In this document: positions 13,217 through 13,969 of the stretch, in pieces
Layout: every line of letters begins with the position of its first letter
Numbering within the stretch: position 1 is the first letter of the stretch
Source of the DNA: an uncultured Ruminococcus sp.
GTDB lineage: Bacteria; Bacillota; Clostridia; Oscillospirales; CAG-382
Length of the DNA stretch: 13,969 bases
NCBI GenBank assembly: GCA_902783535.1
Contig: CACZRJ010000250.1
Location: forward strand, 1-13,969
Direction of reading: 5' to 3'
The notes under the pieces: model-generated
Told to the model about the DNA's origin: nothing
The model's input: only the letters and a program-made list of their open reading frames with translations
Database searches by the model: none
Program-made: the position numbers and the translations under genes

Positions 13217-13818
13217 AGCCACTGAAACCGAAGGAGCAGAAAGTCCTTGACTACATCACCAAATACATTGAAACGGAAGGTTTCAGCCCAACTGTCAGAG
13301 AGATCTGCCGGGCACTGGACATTTCATCGACTGCCGCCGTATTCTACATACTCCGTCGGCTGGAAGAAAAAGGACACATTGTCACGTCCAACAAAAAAAG
13401 CAGAACAATACGTTTGGCAAGCAAGGAAAACACTTCCGAATCAGAATCCTTACGTGTACCGCTGCTCAGCAAAGTTTCGGGCGGCCCTTCGGCACTCGCG
13501 ATCGAAAATATCGACGGGTATGTTGATTTCCCGAAAATCATGGGTGAAGGAAGAGCCAATCTGTTCGCGCTTCGGGTCATCGGCAACGACATGGCGGCAT
13601 CCGGCATTTTGAACGGTGATATTGTTATCATTGAAAGCGGAAAGCACTTTACCAGCGGTCTTGTCGCCGCCGAACAGGATGGGTCTGTCGTGATCGGCTA
13701 CGCGTCTCATAATGGCAAAGACACTGTATTGAAACGCGCTCAGGATTCCGACTCATCGGATCAGATCCCTTATGTAAGCATCCTTGGACGTATCATTGCC
13801 GACTATCGGTTCTATTGA
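13213..13818 (+). CDS. lexA: LexA-family repressor lacking catalytic Ser and Ala-Gly site
   Basis: Winged-helix repressor of the SOS regulon. The N-terminal domain (1-69) is LexA-like: GFSPTVREICRAL, recognition region SSTAAVFYILRRLEEKGHI, wing KKSRTIRL. The C-terminal S24-type domain is recognisable (VPLLSKVSGG, ENIDGYVDFP, GILNGDIVII), but the catalytic parts are changed. The Ser of the G-D-S-M motif is D126 (GNDM, GAC at 13588), and the Ala-Gly scissile pair is G90-G91 (SGG). Lys174 (TVLKR) remains. Self-cleavage is therefore not expected. As I recall, Synechocystis LexA has the same pair of changes. The ATG at 13213 overlaps the mrnC TGA and has GAGGAGG upstream; an ATG ten codons earlier is inferior. 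It ends the recA-led gene cluster. No own LexA box is seen. Confidence 0.93.
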   Translation: MKPLKPKEQKVLDYITKYIETEGFSPTVREICRALDISSTAAVFYILRRLEEKGHIVTSNKKSRTIRLASKENTSESESLRVPLLSKVSGGPSALAIENIDGYVDFPKIMGEGRANLFALRVIGNDMAASGILNGDIVIIESGKHFTSGLVAAEQDGSVVIGYASHNGKDTVLKRAQDSDSSDQIPYVSILGRIIADYRFY

Positions 13819-13847
13819 TGGTTTTATGTCAAGATCCAAAAAAGGTG

Positions 13848-13876
13848 TTGACAAACTGATTTTTATGTGATAATAT
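13848..13876 (+). promoter_or_regulatory. tRNA-Lys promoter
   Basis: A perfect TTGACA (13848-13853) precedes an extended -10 TGTGATAAT (GATAAT at 13869-13874, 15-base spacer) that overlaps TAATAT (13871-13876, 17-base spacer). It lies just upstream of the tRNA, giving a very short 5' leader, as is usual for tRNA genes. No terminator is visible between lexA and this promoter. Confidence 0.78.
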
Positions 13877-13892
13877 CTCTTTCGTTGGCGAT

Positions 13893-13968
13893 GATTCATT
13901 AGCTCAGTCGGTAGAGCATCTGACTTTTAATCAGGGGGTCCGGAGTTCGAGTCTCCGATGGATCACCA
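13893..13968 (+). tRNA. tRNA-Lys, anticodon TTT
   Basis: A full cloverleaf can be folded by eye: 7-bp acceptor stem (13893-13899 with 13958-13964, one G-T pair), D stem GCTC/GAGC (13902-13905, 13914-13917), anticodon stem 13919-13923 with 13931-13935 and loop CTTTTAA with anticodon TTT at 13926-13928, 5-base variable loop, and T arm CGGAG-TTCGAGT-CTCCG (13941-13957). Discriminator A (13965) and CCA (13966-13968) are encoded. The gene ends one base before the window does; more tRNA genes may follow. Confidence 0.97.
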
Positions 13969-13969
13969 A

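Overview
The window is a dense block of housekeeping genes, about 50% GC, from a bacterium that is almost certainly a member of the Bacillota, most likely an anaerobic Clostridia-type lineage. The evidence is the rpsF-ssb-rpsR operon, AGGAGG ribosome-binding sites, TTG and GTG starts, a GAAC-N4-GTTC SOS box of Bacillus/Clostridium type, a long clostridial-type PRPP synthetase, Mini-III ribonuclease beside cysS, and a tRNA gene with encoded CCA. There are no mobile elements, CRISPR arrays or prophage genes.

Layout. (1) 2-3154, plus strand: trigger factor (5'-truncated, with a Lys/Ala/Pro-rich tail), clpX and clpP, closed by a strong hairpin terminator at 3182-3214. (2) 3221-7442, minus strand: prs, then the rpsF-ssb-rpsR operon with its own promoter and terminator, then a short queG-like gene overlapping rsmA. 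(3) 7443-7705: an AT-rich divergent control region holding a 20-bp palindrome on the prs side and a near-consensus recA promoter whose start point is covered by a perfect LexA box. (4) 7706-13818, plus strand: recA-recX-rimO-pgsA-cysS-mrnC-lexA, seven genes separated by at most 12 bases or overlapping by 4. This reads as one transcription unit behind the LexA-box promoter. (5) 13893-13968: tRNA-Lys(TTT) with its own promoter.

The most striking feature is that two self-processing or proteolytic enzymes have altered key residues. LexA keeps its winged-helix domain and the catalytic Lys (K174), but the nucleophilic Ser is Asp (D126) and the Ala-Gly cleavage site is Gly-Gly (G90-G91). It should therefore be unable to cleave itself, although the only exact LexA box found here sits on the promoter of the operon that contains lexA. 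ClpP keeps Ser98 and His123, but the third triad residue is Asn172 instead of Asp, the arrangement I recall from Listeria ClpP1. Together they suggest a rewired SOS/proteolysis circuit: RecA-triggered LexA cleavage is absent, LexA would act as a constitutive or differently sensed autorepressor of a mixed DNA-repair, translation and lipid operon, and ClpXP activity may depend on a partner or on an unusual triad.

All functional calls come from reading motifs by eye; no database search was possible.
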